A stretch of 64,000 nt of DNA from Clostridia bacterium (GCA_017519405.1 JAFWSH010000005.1:160329-224328); one strand, 5' to 3'; positions 8,735-18,179 are shown, counted from the first letter of the stretch. The notes: generated from the sequence alone by a model not told the origin. A program made the numbers and translations.

Positions 8735-9604
8735 TCACTCCACATTCTGTACCTGCTCCCGGAGCTTCTCGATCTCGCTCTTGAGGGCCACCACCCGCCG
8801 GGCGATCTCCCCGTCGTTGGCCTTGGAGCCGATGGTGTTGGCCTCCCGGTTCATCTCCTGGATGATGAAGTCCAGCTTTTTTCCCGTCTCGCCCTCCGCC
8901 GCCAGGCAGGTCCTGAACTGGCCGATGTGGCTGAGGAGGCGGGAGAGCTCCTCGTCGATGCAGCTGCGATCCGCCAGCAGAGCCACCTCCTGGGCCAGCC
9001 GCTGGGGCTCCACCGGCTCCACAGGCAGCTGGGCCAGGCGGGCGGTGAGCCGTTCCCGGTAGTCCGCCGCCACCCGGGGCGCCAGCTCCACAATCTCCTG
9101 CCGCAGGCTCTCCACCTCCAGCAGGTGTTCCGTCAGGTCCCGCCGCAGGCTTTCCCCCTCGGCGCGGCGCATGTCGGTAAGGCGGTCCAGGGCATCGCCC
9201 AGGGCCCGGCCGAACAGGGCGGTGACCGTCTCCTCGTCCATGGCGGACTCCCGGGTGGTCAGCACGCCCTCCATCCCCAGGAGGGCCTCCGTGGAGAGGC
9301 CGCCCGCCGCGCCGCAGGCCTGCAGGGCATCCGCCGCCGCCAGGTACTGCCGCGCCAGGGCCTCGTTCACCTCTACCGTCGTCTCCGACGCCTGCAGGGC
9401 CCGGACCGTGATCCAGCACTCCACATGGCCCCGCCGGAGGCCGCCGCCCAGGGTCTTGCGCAGGGGCTCCTCCAGGAAATTCAGGTTCCGGGGAAGGCGG
9501 CAGGCGATGTCCAGAAAACGGTGGTTGACGCTCTTGAGCTCCACCGTGACCTCCCAGTCCATGTCCGCGGCGGTGCCTCTGCCGCAGCCTGTCATGCTCT
9601 GCAA
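8735..9604 (-). CDS. yicC: YicC/YloC-family endoribonuclease
   Basis: A 289-residue protein. QSMTGCGRG, VELKSVNHRFLDI and the C-terminal FIIQEMNREANTIGSKAND are the family hallmarks. E. coli YicC is an endoribonuclease involved in small-RNA turnover. The start is a TTG at 9604, supported by GGGAGGAGG upstream; the only nearby ATG is internal (residue 4). It is the first gene of the remA-gmk-rpoZ-coaBC block, and a good promoter lies directly before it. Confidence 0.92.
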   Translation of the reverse strand: MQSMTGCGRGTAADMDWEVTVELKSVNHRFLDIACRLPRNLNFLEEPLRKTLGGGLRRGHVECWITVRALQASETTVEVNEALARQYLAAADALQACGAAGGLSTEALLGMEGVLTTRESAMDEETVTALFGRALGDALDRLTDMRRAEGESLRRDLTEHLLEVESLRQEIVELAPRVAADYRERLTARLAQLPVEPVEPQRLAQEVALLADRSCIDEELSRLLSHIGQFRTCLAAEGETGKKLDFIIQEMNREANTIGSKANDGEIARRVVALKSEIEKLREQVQNVE

Positions 9605-9637
9605 TGCCTGTTCCTCCTCCCGGTTGGTATCTCATAG

Positions 9638-9666
9638 ATTATAGCACAGGGGTGCATTTCGCGCAA
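9638..9666 (-). promoter_or_regulatory. promoter of the yicC-remA-gmk-rpoZ-coaBC operon
   Basis: On the minus strand TTGCGC (9661-9666) and TATAAT (9638-9643) are 17 nt apart, about 35 nt before the TTG start of yicC. The -35 box abuts the end of the neighbouring pseudogene. Confidence 0.7.
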
Positions 9667-9670
9667 CCGG

Positions 9671-10123
9671 TTATTGCGCCGGCGTATCCGGCCGGATGAA
9701 CAGCCCCCACACTCCTCCGGCCTCATTGGCGGCGCAGCCGAAGTCCCCGGGGCCGGCGGTCTCGCTCAGGACCCGGACAATGGTCTGCATCACGGCAGAT
9801 TTCCGGGGCTCCAGGGTGAACTCCCGGGGCAGGCGGAACTCGAAGGCCAGCTGTCCGCCGGGATGGCGGCGCGCAGGTGCCGCACCAGGGCCTCCTCCGA
9901 GGGGAAGGCCAGGCCGTGGGCCGCGTACCAGTCATAGCCGCCGGCAGCCCGGGGAAGGTCCCGGAGAGCGGGCCTGCGCCGCTGGAGGCTCTCCTCGTCG
10001 GACAGGCTGAAGTAGTCGTGCCGGATCAGCCCCGGGGCGCACAGGGCCATGTCCTGGGTGATGTCCATGTGGCGGAAGCCCCGGCACGTGCTGCCGGATC
10101 CACTCGATGGGGCCTTCGCTCAT
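9671..10123 (-). pseudogene. frameshifted gene of unknown function
   Basis: A good ribosome site (GGAGGAAAAA) precedes an ATG at 10123, but the reading frame is broken twice. The first frame begins MSEGPIEWIRQHV. A second frame carries FRHMDITQDMALCAPGL through RHLRAAIPAD (about 10085-9850). A third, ending at a TAA at 9671-9673, reads GQLAFEFRLPREFTLEPRK and ends GLFIRPDTPAQ. The pieces join into one plausible ~150-residue protein, with shifts near 10080 and 9860. Either the gene is dead or the assembly has two indels. I do not recognise the family. Confidence 0.6.
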
Positions 10124-10254
10124 GCGCTTTTTCCTCCTCAGGATGATCCTGAAACCATCATAGACGGTTTTCCCTGTTTGTCAAGAAAGCCCGGCGGACC
10201 GCCCCCCACAGGGCAGACACCGGGCCGGCGCCGCGCCCCCGGGTCCGGTTTTTG

Positions 10255-10283
10255 TTGACAGCATCCATGGGCGCTGGTATAAT
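10255..10283 (+). promoter_or_regulatory. consensus promoter of the secreted protein gene at 10347
   Basis: TTGACA (10255-10260), 17 nt, TATAAT (10278-10283): a perfect vegetative sigma-factor promoter 63 nt before the ATG. Confidence 0.85.
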
Positions 10284-10346
10284 GGCCCCAACACCACGGG
10301 AACCACACGACCACCCCTTTTTCGACCGAAAGGAGCACGTGAAAGA

Positions 10347-11180
10347 ATGAAAAGACTGCTTGCCCTTCTCCTGGCCCTGGCCCTGCTGCTGGGTCTTTGT
10401 TCCGCGGGCGCCCTGGCTGAGGAGGCCGACGGCATCCCCGCCGGCAGCCGGGTCGCCTTCCCGGCCCCCGAGGGCTGGACCATCCTGCAGATCAACCCGG
10501 AGGACAATGCCAGCCTGGCCGCCATCAAGGGCGGCGAGGACGCCTCCGCCTTCCTTTTCTGCCCCTACATCACCGTGATGTTTATGCCCCATGGCACCAT
10601 GGTGCTGGACGCCCGGGAATTCACGGACTCCTCTGAGGACATCGAGCCCTTCTCCCTGGGGGGCTACGACTGGACCGGCTACAGCTATGAAAGCATGGGC
10701 ATGGCCGGCATCAGCCTCACCTCCCGGGGGGACTTCGGCACCATCGTGGTCATGCTGGTGACCAAGCCCATGCTGGGCGGGGACGACAGCGAGCCCCTCA
10801 CCCTGGCCGATCCCGACGTGCAGGAGATCATTTCCGGCATCCGGGTTCAGGCCACGGTGGAGGCAGACTGGGTGGTGTTCAACGAGGACGGCAGCGTGAC
10901 GGTGCAGCTGCCCGGCCGGGAGGGCTACAGCTGGGGCCAGGGCGGCACCGGCAATTTCGTCCTTCAGGAGGGAGATCCCTTCCCGGAGTGCGAGGTGGAG
11001 GAGGAGGTCGGCGCAGACGCCTACACGGCCCGCATCACCATGCAGGGCGACGGCGTGATCAGCTGCAGCTTCTCCCTGTTCAACGACGAGGAGACCGCCA
11101 TGGTGGCCGGGGTATCCATCCTCTGCCGGGACGGCAAGGCCGTCTCCCTCACCGACGCCTATCTGCGGGACGGCGAATAA
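10347..11180 (+). CDS. secreted protein of unknown function
   Basis: A 277-residue protein with a clear signal peptide (M-K-R, a Leu/Ala-rich core, cleavage after G-A-L-A near residue 25). The mature part is acidic and has no motif I recognise. VAFPAPEGWTILQINPEDNA resembles the start of surface proteins that handle amphipathic ligands, but this is weak. It is a monocistronic unit, with a perfect promoter upstream and an intrinsic terminator 28 nt after the stop, implying strong constitutive expression. Confidence 0.75.
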   Translation: MKRLLALLLALALLLGLCSAGALAEEADGIPAGSRVAFPAPEGWTILQINPEDNASLAAIKGGEDASAFLFCPYITVMFMPHGTMVLDAREFTDSSEDIEPFSLGGYDWTGYSYESMGMAGISLTSRGDFGTIVVMLVTKPMLGGDDSEPLTLADPDVQEIISGIRVQATVEADWVVFNEDGSVTVQLPGREGYSWGQGGTGNFVLQEGDPFPECEVEEEVGADAYTARITMQGDGVISCSFSLFNDEETAMVAGVSILCRDGKAVSLTDAYLRDGE

Positions 11181-11208
11181 CCCCCGCCGCATCCCCTTCG
11201 GAAAACAG

Positions 11209-11242
11209 GCCCTCCCGTCCGCCAAGGCCGGGAGGGCTTTTC
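11209..11242 (+). terminator. intrinsic terminator after the 10347 gene
   Basis: GCCCTCCCG and CGGGAGGGC form a 9-bp stem with an 11-nt loop, followed by TTTTCT. Confidence 0.85.
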
Positions 11243-11253
11243 TGCTGCCGGGG

Positions 11254-11337
11254 TCAGCGCTCAATGTATACGTCCATCTCCCTCACCCGGCCGTCCCGGA
11301 CAGCCCGGGCCGGGGCCTCCGGCGGTGTGCCTCCCCG
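11254..11337 (-). repeat. duplicated 3' tail of the GH94-type gene
   Basis: This 84-bp stretch aligns without gaps to the last 84 bp of the gene ending at 12421. In the same frame both end with the peptide ARAVRDGRVREMDV followed by a terminal Arg-rich pair and stop. It lies directly after the stop codon of the LRR gene, so the LRR gene sits between two direct copies of the GH94 tail. Confidence 0.85.
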
Positions 11338-12393
11338 TCACTCGTCCCGGTCCCGGAAGATGCAGTCGATGTGTTGGGTCCAGCAGTATCTGTGGGCGAA
11401 GGTGCCCCAGTCGGCGGCGATGTGCAGGACGGGGCAGCCATCGAAGGCCCCGTGGCCGATCTCCGTCACGCTGCGGGGCATCAGCACCAGATCCAGGCTG
11501 GGGCAGCCGCAAAACGCGCCGTCCCCGATGGCCGTGACACCCTCCGGGATCGACACCAGCGCCAGACGCTCACAGCCGGCGCACAGGCCGAACGGGATCC
11601 GGTCAACGCCCTCCGGGATCAGCATGGACCCAAGCGCATCGCAGTCGGCGAAGGCATACCTTCCCAGCGCCCTCAGACCCCCGGGGAGCTGGATCTCCGT
11701 CAGGCCGCTCCTGCAGAAGGCGATGCTGCCGATCTCCATCACGCTGTCGGGTATGCCGACCCGTGTCAGCCGTCTGCAGCGGTAGAAGGCGCTGCCGCCG
11801 ATCACCCGGGTGCCCTCCACGATATCGTACTCCGTCGCCTCCGGATTCCGGGGATAGCTGACCAGCCGCCGGTCCGGCCGGCTGTACAGCGCCTCGCCGT
11901 CCAGCTTCAGGACAGGGTGGCCCGGCGCAAGGCGGATCCTCTTCAGCACCGGACAGCCGCAGAAGGGGTTGTCGCCGACCAGGGCGACGCTGTCGGGGAT
12001 CGTTATCTCCGTCATGGCGCAGCCGGTAAAGGCGCCGCTGCCGATGCGGGTCACGCCCCCGGGGATCGCGATGTCCTTCAGCTGCCGGCAGTCCGCAAAG
12101 CACTCGTCCGGAATCTCCTCCAGGCCGGCGGGGAGCCTGACCGATACCAGGCGGCGGCATTTCGCAAAGGCCCGGGGCCCCAGGCGGCGCACAGGATCGG
12201 GAATCGTCACCGATGTCAGGCTGTTCCTGCCCTGGAACGCCTCCTCCCCCACGGCGGTGACCGTCAGGCCGTCCAGCCGCTCGGGGATCGACGCCTCTTC
12301 CACGTCGCCGGGGCATTCCCGGATCTGTGCCGTGCAGTCCGCCAGGCGCACATAGCCCCAGCCGCCGGAGCACTGGATTTCTTCTTCTCTCAC
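11338..12393 (-). CDS. BspA-type leucine-rich repeat protein
   Basis: A 351-residue protein built almost entirely of LRR_5 repeats of ~23 residues, for example LTSVTIPDPVRRLGPRAFAKC and LKDIAIPGGVTRIGSGAFTGC. No signal peptide or membrane segment is visible, so it is probably cytosolic or released by another route. Such repeats usually mediate protein-protein or adhesion contacts. The start is a GTG at 12393 with GGAGA 6 nt upstream. The gene interrupts the 3' end of the GH94 operon and is bracketed by an 84-bp direct repeat, indicating recent insertion or tandem duplication. Confidence 0.85.
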   Translation of the reverse strand: MREEEIQCSGGWGYVRLADCTAQIRECPGDVEEASIPERLDGLTVTAVGEEAFQGRNSLTSVTIPDPVRRLGPRAFAKCRRLVSVRLPAGLEEIPDECFADCRQLKDIAIPGGVTRIGSGAFTGCAMTEITIPDSVALVGDNPFCGCPVLKRIRLAPGHPVLKLDGEALYSRPDRRLVSYPRNPEATEYDIVEGTRVIGGSAFYRCRRLTRVGIPDSVMEIGSIAFCRSGLTEIQLPGGLRALGRYAFADCDALGSMLIPEGVDRIPFGLCAGCERLALVSIPEGVTAIGDGAFCGCPSLDLVLMPRSVTEIGHGAFDGCPVLHIAADWGTFAHRYCWTQHIDCIFRDRDE

Positions 12394-12420
12394 AGGCTCT
12401 CTCCTTCCCGGCGTCCCGGT

Positions 12421-15400
12421 TCACCGGCGGATGAAGACATCCATCTCCCTCACCCGGCCGTCCCGGACCGCCCGGGCCGTGGTCTCCGGCAGGGTATCCC
12501 CCGCCACCCGCTCCCCGTCCAGGCTGTAGGCCTCAATGGCATAGCCGCCGGGGATCAGGCTCTCCCGGCCCGGGATGTGGAAGCGCACCAGGGTCTGCCC
12601 CAGGAAGACGGCCTCCACCACCCCCTCCGCCGGAATCAGCCGGGCGGGGATCATGGGGGTCAGCCGCAGGGTCAGCCTGCCCGCCTCCACGGAGAAGGGC
12701 GAAAAACCGAACATCATCTCCTGCCACATGGACAGGAACTCCGCCGTGCTGCCGGAGAGCCGGGCCACAAAGCCCCGCCCGTGGATGGCCGGCGTGGGGT
12801 TGGCGCCCGAGGCGATGAAGGACACGTTCTCATAGGTGGAGCGCCCGTACACCGCCGGGTCCATGAAGGGCACCAGGGCCGTGTCCAGGGCCTCCTCATA
12901 CGCCCCGTACAGCCCGGAGCGCAGCAACTCCAGCAGATACTTGTACTCCATGTGCAGCCAGATGGACTCGTTCTCCAGCCAGCCGGGGGTGAAGGCCTTG
13001 CAGCGCCCCGCCTCAAAGGTCAGCCCCGCCAGGCTTTCGTTCACCTTGTACATCCGCAGCTTTTCGTCGTAGAGCCCGCTTTCTTTCACCTTCTGCACCA
13101 TGGCTTGTTTTTCCCCGGCAGGGGCGTCCAGCTTCAGCCAGCGCACGGGGCCCTCCAGGAAGGCGGGGGTGGGCCGGCCGGTGTCGGCGGGGTCCTCCGC
13201 CGTCTCGGGGGAGAAGATCAGGTAGGCGGGGCAGATGCCCTTCCCCAGGGCCACCGCCCGGGCCAGGCCCTCCGTCATGTCCGCCTCCATGGACCGCAGG
13301 ATGGCCGCCGCCGCCCGGCAGCTCAGGCGCTCCTGCGCCCCGTCCACGCCGTCCGCCGTCCGCGCCCGGTAGTCCTCCAGCGCCGCCATGCGCGCCGTCC
13401 AGTCCGGCCGCCCGTCCATGGCCCGCAGCAGCGCCGCCATCTCCCGGTAGAGCCGGATTTCCCCGTCCTTCTCCTCCAGGGCCGCGGCGGTCCAGCCGAT
13501 GAGCCGCTTCAGCTCGCAGGCGTCCGCCACCGAGGAGCCGAAGATCCCCGGCAGGCCGTTGAGGGCGTCGTACCAGCCCGGCTTGCCTGCCTCCATCTCG
13601 ATGCCGATCCCCGCCCGATCCCGGGCCGCATACTTCACCGCGCACAGCAGCACCATCTTCGCCATGAGGCTGCTCGCCGCCCGGTTCCCCTGCCCGTGGG
13701 CCTCCCGCATCCAGCGGTGGGGGGTCTCCCGCTCCCGGAGGAAGCGCACCTGGCGCAGGCCGTTCTCCGTCCGCTCCGCCCGCTGCCCCCGGGGCAGCAC
13801 CGCCGCCCGAATCTCATACCAGGGGTAGTCCTCCGCCCCGAAGAGCAGCCGGTCCTTCTCCTCCGGCCACACCGCCAGGAAGCTCTCGATCAGGTCCAGG
13901 CTGTAGGTCCAGTGGTCCGTCCAGTAGCCCTCCTTGAAGCTGGCGTTGGGCTCCCCCTCCGCCCGGGCCAGGACCTTCTCCACAAAGGCCGGGGCGTCCA
14001 GACCACGCAGGGCCCAGCCCTCCGCCGCCATGGCCAGCTGCCCCGGGGTGAAGCTCCCCGAAAGCAGCTCCCGGGCCGCCTCCCGGTCTTTCTTTTCCAC
14101 ATAGTCCAGCAGCTCCGCCGGTTCCTTTGTGTGGAAAGTCATCCGGTCGATCACCAGGGGGTTGTAGCCGTCGGACTGCACCAGGCTGAAGAACAGCCGG
14201 ATGCCGCTGTCCCCCACCCAGGGGTGGAAGCGCACGTCGCAGCGCCGGTTCTGGGCCACGTCCCGGAAGTTGCCGTTCCCCTGGCTGAAGTGCTCCGGGG
14301 ACATGACGAAATAGTTGTACTCCCGCTCCATGTCCCCGTGCTTGCGGGAGTAGCAGTAGAAGATGTTCTGCCTGTCCCCGTCGGCAAAGCGGATGGGCTC
14401 GCCGCCCCGGAGGAGGTTGTCCAGGTAGCTCTGGCGGCTGTAGGCGTCGAAGACCGGGTCGGCGGTCTTTCCGGCGATGACGGCGGTGAGGCGCTCCGCC
14501 AGGGCGTCCGCCTCCGCCCGCTTGGCCGCGAACCAGGCGCCGTCCAGGGGGAAGCGGCGCACCAGGCCCTCCACAAAGCGCTCCCGGCTCTCCGCCCCGC
14601 CGTAGAGCTCGTTGACGGTGAGGCTCTCCCCGGTGCCCAGCACCGCCCGGCGCCGGAAGAAGGCGCAGGGGAAGAGGTTGGACACCGCCTGCCGCTCCAA
14701 CAACGCGTCAAAGTCCTCCCCCAGGAAGCCCAGGGGCCGCCCCAGGGCGGTGTCATAGCCGAAGACCGCCTCCGGGTCCACCGTCACCGGCAGCCGCTCC
14801 CCGGCCTCCGTCAGGCCCAGGGCAAAGTGGCAGGCCCGGATCTCGTGGATGGTGGCCGAGTCCTCCATGCTGTAGCGCACCCGGTAGATGGCCCAGCGCT
14901 TTTCCGCCTCGTCCGGCACCGCGTCCTCCGCCTGCATCCAGGCCTTGCAGAGCTGGGTCATGTTCTTCAGGAAATCCTGGTTCACGCCGGCGGGCACCAG
15001 GGCCGGCATGCCGTCCAGCAGGTCCACCTCTGCCGGGGCGCCCAGGTTGGTGAGGGTGACCCGCCGGGCCAGGGCGCCCACCTGGCAGCCGGGGAGGACA
15101 AAGTAGTCCACCGCCACCCGGGTCTCCCCGTTCTCCCAGCACAGGGAGAGCCCGTTGGGGCGGATGGCCATGTCCCCGCTGCCGTCGGCGAAGGCCTCCA
15201 CAAAGGACCACGTCCCTTGCTTCCCGTCCGCCCCCGTCTCCCGGCGCTTCACAAAGCTGCGGAAGCCCGTCCGCTCCACGGTCTGATACGCCACATGGGC
15301 CGGGGAGAACTCCATGATGGCGTGGTCCTTGTCCGAGGTGCCGAAGCTGCACACCCCCTGGCCCCGGTTGGCGTAGTAGCACCACACCGGGATGCCCCAC

Positions 15401-15480
15401 TCCCCGGCGATCCCCGGGAGGAAGCTGGCGAAGGCGGGCTTCCTTGCGTATTGCTTCATGACAAAGGTGTCGTTGCTCAT
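12421..15480 (-). CDS. GH94/GT36-type glycoside phosphorylase-like protein (1019 aa)
   Basis: A large protein with an N-terminal beta-sandwich (residues ~1-280), a helical linker, an (alpha/alpha)6-barrel region (~400-900) and a C-terminal jelly roll. The overall plan is that of GH94 and related phosphorylases acting on beta-glucosides. The D-W-N-D general-acid motif seen in the partner gene is absent; the corresponding stretch reads EGYWTDHWTYSLDLI, with Asp near residue 522. It could belong to a neighbouring family (such as GH161 or GH189) or be a specificity variant; I cannot decide from sequence. No signal peptide: cytosolic. Its ATG overlaps the stop of the partner gene (ATGA), implying coupled translation. 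Confidence 0.7.
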   Translation of the reverse strand: MSNDTFVMKQYARKPAFASFLPGIAGEWGIPVWCYYANRGQGVCSFGTSDKDHAIMEFSPAHVAYQTVERTGFRSFVKRRETGADGKQGTWSFVEAFADGSGDMAIRPNGLSLCWENGETRVAVDYFVLPGCQVGALARRVTLTNLGAPAEVDLLDGMPALVPAGVNQDFLKNMTQLCKAWMQAEDAVPDEAEKRWAIYRVRYSMEDSATIHEIRACHFALGLTEAGERLPVTVDPEAVFGYDTALGRPLGFLGEDFDALLERQAVSNLFPCAFFRRRAVLGTGESLTVNELYGGAESRERFVEGLVRRFPLDGAWFAAKRAEADALAERLTAVIAGKTADPVFDAYSRQSYLDNLLRGGEPIRFADGDRQNIFYCYSRKHGDMEREYNYFVMSPEHFSQGNGNFRDVAQNRRCDVRFHPWVGDSGIRLFFSLVQSDGYNPLVIDRMTFHTKEPAELLDYVEKKDREAARELLSGSFTPGQLAMAAEGWALRGLDAPAFVEKVLARAEGEPNASFKEGYWTDHWTYSLDLIESFLAVWPEEKDRLLFGAEDYPWYEIRAAVLPRGQRAERTENGLRQVRFLRERETPHRWMREAHGQGNRAASSLMAKMVLLCAVKYAARDRAGIGIEMEAGKPGWYDALNGLPGIFGSSVADACELKRLIGWTAAALEEKDGEIRLYREMAALLRAMDGRPDWTARMAALEDYRARTADGVDGAQERLSCRAAAAILRSMEADMTEGLARAVALGKGICPAYLIFSPETAEDPADTGRPTPAFLEGPVRWLKLDAPAGEKQAMVQKVKESGLYDEKLRMYKVNESLAGLTFEAGRCKAFTPGWLENESIWLHMEYKYLLELLRSGLYGAYEEALDTALVPFMDPAVYGRSTYENVSFIASGANPTPAIHGRGFVARLSGSTAEFLSMWQEMMFGFSPFSVEAGRLTLRLTPMIPARLIPAEGVVEAVFLGQTLVRFHIPGRESLIPGGYAIEAYSLDGERVAGDTLPETTARAVRDGRVREMDVFIRR

Positions 15481-18095
15481 GTCTGCGCATCCCCTTCCAG
15501 ATCAACATAAACTGTGGCGTCCCGGGCCTGGAGAATCGCCTGCCGGGGGATCAGATCCCCCCAGGCCTTCCCGTCCAGCACGGCCTGTTTCACCTTCCAC
15601 CCGCCTGCGGACGGGCCGGTTTTGCGGTAGACCACCCGCAGGGGTTTCCCGGCGAAGAAGCAGCGGATCTCCGTCTTCCCCTCGCCGTCAAACAGCTCCT
15701 CCGCCAGATGGGGCGCCAGCCGGAGGTCGCCCCCCCGGCCCCGGACGCCCCAGGTCCGGGTGATGAGGCACAGCATCAGCCAGCTGCCCGCCCCGGTGAG
15801 GTAGGGGTACATGCCCCGGCCCCGGGGGTCGAAGTACTCGGGGATGCCCGGGTAGAGGCGGCTGATCCCCGTGTCCATGCTCTGGCGGATCGGGCGGGAG
15901 AGCGCCTTCCAGGCCGCCCCGTCATAGCCCTGGCCGTACAGGGCGTAGGCGTACATCACCGCCATGTGGCAGAACACCGCCCCGTTCTCTTTGTGGCCGT
16001 AGGCGAAGCCGAACTGCCGCCCCAGGGGCGGGATGTCCGCCCCGAAATCCGTGTTCAGGCAGTAGCCGCCCCGTTTTTCATCATAAAGCAGGGCGTCCGC
16101 CGCGCGGATGATCTCCTCCGCGTCCCGCCCGGCGGCCGTGTCCGACATGAGGGCGAAGACCTGGCCGGTGAGCATCATCCGCCCCCGGGCCACGGCCTCC
16201 CCGTTGTTGTCGTAGTAGCTGTTCAGCCAGCGGTGGCCGGCGCCGTCCTCCACAAACTCGTGCTCGATGAGGTGGTCCTGGAGCCAGCAGGCCATGCGCT
16301 GCAGGATGGCCGCCGTCTCCGCCATGCCCACCGCCACGGTGGCCGTCTCCGTCTCGCACACCGCCTCGTAGGCCCGCCGGGCCGCGTTGCGCCGCTCCGG
16401 GGAGACCCAGGCGGTGGAGTCCGTCTCCAGCAGTGCCGCCAGGGCTGCACTCACCGGCAGGGTCCGGGTGCCCTGCTCCGCCAGCGCGCCGCACAGGTCG
16501 GCCAGGGCGTGCAGGTTCCCGGCGTAGGCCGCGGTGAAGGCCACGCTCTCCCCCTTCTCCGCCGCCATGTCCAGGGCGTCGTTCCAGTCCGCCCCCCGCA
16601 GCCGGATGCAACCGTGGGCCCCGGCGTCGTAGAAGGCCGTCAAGTTCTGGACCAGCAGGTGCTCCAGCACGGTGCTCTCCGGGGGCGCGGCGCCCTCCTG
16701 CCCGGCCTCCGCCAGCACCTCCCCCCGGCACTTCCGCCGGTCGATGAACCAGGGCTGCCGCTCCAGGAGCAGGGAGAGGTCCCCGCTCTGCCTCACGTAC
16801 TCCTGCAGCGTCACCAGGGGCCAGTAGCCGTGGTCCATCCACACCCGGACGATGTTGTTCCGGTCGGCCACGAACTCCCCGGGCCGGCTGCCGATGATGG
16901 TGGCGTTGGTGCCGTCCCGGCGCACCCCGGCGAAGTAGCGGACCAGGTCCTCCCGCACCGGGGCCGGGTCCCGGAGCAGCAGGGCCAGGGAGTCCTGCCA
17001 CAGGTCCCGCCAGCCCCGGCCGCCCCGGCCGTAGTCGTGGTGGGGCAGGAAGCTGCAGCCGCAGATCCGCCGCAGCTCCGGCTGGATGGCCGCCCAGGCG
17101 AGCCACCCGTCCAGGGCCGTGTCCCCGGTGGAGAAGGCCGCCGCCCCCACCTGCTGCCAGTGGTCCTTTGTGCGGGCCAGGGCCGCGTCAAAGGCCCCGG
17201 GGGTCAGGTAGTCCTCCCCGGCGTCGTCGATGCCCAGGGCGATGTACCAGCGTTTCTCCTCCCCCGGCTGCAGGGTGACTGTGCCGAAGCGCAGCACCGC
17301 CGCCATCTCATAGCCCTCGGCCTGGTCCCCCGGCCGGAGCCAGCGCGCCTCGTCCCCGCGCAGCAGGGCCTCCGGCCAGTCCCAGCCCAGGGCGCCCACC
17401 CAGTCCTGCACCGGGCCCAGCATCCGCTCCGGTTTTTCTCCGCCATTCCCTTGCGCCGCTATGGTGTAAGTGTGGGTTCCCGGCCGGTGGCCCCGCTCGT
17501 CGAAGGTCATGGTGGGGTGCAGGGACACCCCCCGCTCCGTCACGGTGAGCCGGTTCAGCAGGCTGGTGACGTGCCGGTGGTCCCGGATGTTGTCGGCGCT
17601 GCGGCCATAGAGGGGGAAGGCGGCGGCGGGGGTGAAGGTCAGGGGCGCGTCCCCGGTGTTTGCCACGGCCACCCGCATCAGCTCCACCGTCCGCGCGTCC
17701 GCGGGCACGAAGGACAGCACCCGGGCCGTCACGCCCAGGCGGGTGTTCTCCCGCACCGTCTCCTGCCACAGCAGGCCCCCGTACACCGCCGCGGTCTCCT
17801 CCCCGCTCCCCCGGCGCTGCTGCTGGGCCGCGGAGTTCCCCGCCGCGCTCCACAGCTCGCCCCCCGGCAGGCTCAGGAAGAAGTTCCGCCCCGCCCGGCT
17901 CTCCTGCAGGGTCTCCACGCTGGCCGGGGGCAGCAGCCAGCTGTTCTGGCCGGTCTTGGCGTCCCCCGCCAGCCGAGGGGTGATGCTGCTCATCATCCCG
18001 GCGGCGTTCACCAGGGGGAACACCATCTCCGGCGCCCGGTCGGCGTCCTCCAGCACAAAATCTCCCCGGGCGTTCAGGTATCTCAGGGAAGGCAT
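15477..18095 (-). CDS. GH94 family glycoside phosphorylase (cellobiose-phosphorylase-like)
   Basis: An 872-residue cytosolic protein related to cellobiose phosphorylase (~810 aa). It shows HHDYGRGGRGWRDLWQD near the active site and GADWNDALD, whose first Asp (about residue 503) is the expected general acid. Later come NGEAVARGRMMLTGQVFA and the C-terminal ISRLYPGIPEYFDPRGRG. GH94 enzymes phosphorolyse beta-glucosides to glucose 1-phosphate plus a shortened sugar; the exact disaccharide or oligosaccharide is unknown. The start is the ATG at 18095 with GAGGAGG upstream, not the earlier in-frame codons. It is the first gene of a two-gene unit. Confidence 0.85.
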   Translation of the reverse strand: MPSLRYLNARGDFVLEDADRAPEMVFPLVNAAGMMSSITPRLAGDAKTGQNSWLLPPASVETLQESRAGRNFFLSLPGGELWSAAGNSAAQQQRRGSGEETAAVYGGLLWQETVRENTRLGVTARVLSFVPADARTVELMRVAVANTGDAPLTFTPAAAFPLYGRSADNIRDHRHVTSLLNRLTVTERGVSLHPTMTFDERGHRPGTHTYTIAAQGNGGEKPERMLGPVQDWVGALGWDWPEALLRGDEARWLRPGDQAEGYEMAAVLRFGTVTLQPGEEKRWYIALGIDDAGEDYLTPGAFDAALARTKDHWQQVGAAAFSTGDTALDGWLAWAAIQPELRRICGCSFLPHHDYGRGGRGWRDLWQDSLALLLRDPAPVREDLVRYFAGVRRDGTNATIIGSRPGEFVADRNNIVRVWMDHGYWPLVTLQEYVRQSGDLSLLLERQPWFIDRRKCRGEVLAEAGQEGAAPPESTVLEHLLVQNLTAFYDAGAHGCIRLRGADWNDALDMAAEKGESVAFTAAYAGNLHALADLCGALAEQGTRTLPVSAALAALLETDSTAWVSPERRNAARRAYEAVCETETATVAVGMAETAAILQRMACWLQDHLIEHEFVEDGAGHRWLNSYYDNNGEAVARGRMMLTGQVFALMSDTAAGRDAEEIIRAADALLYDEKRGGYCLNTDFGADIPPLGRQFGFAYGHKENGAVFCHMAVMYAYALYGQGYDGAAWKALSRPIRQSMDTGISRLYPGIPEYFDPRGRGMYPYLTGAGSWLMLCLITRTWGVRGRGGDLRLAPHLAEELFDGEGKTEIRCFFAGKPLRVVYRKTGPSAGGWKVKQAVLDGKAWGDLIPRQAILQARDATVYVDLEGDAQT

Positions 18096-18150
18096 GCTTT
18101 TTCCTCCTCTCCGTGTCACGGGAGCATAAAAACGATCATGATTCTCCTGC

Positions 18151-18179
18151 ATTCTACCATTGTTCACCCGGGATTTCAA
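18151..18179 (-). promoter_or_regulatory. promoter of the GH94-type operon
   Basis: Minus-strand TTGAAA (18174-18179), 17 nt, TAGAAT (18151-18156), about 55 nt before the ATG at 18095. Confidence 0.7.
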
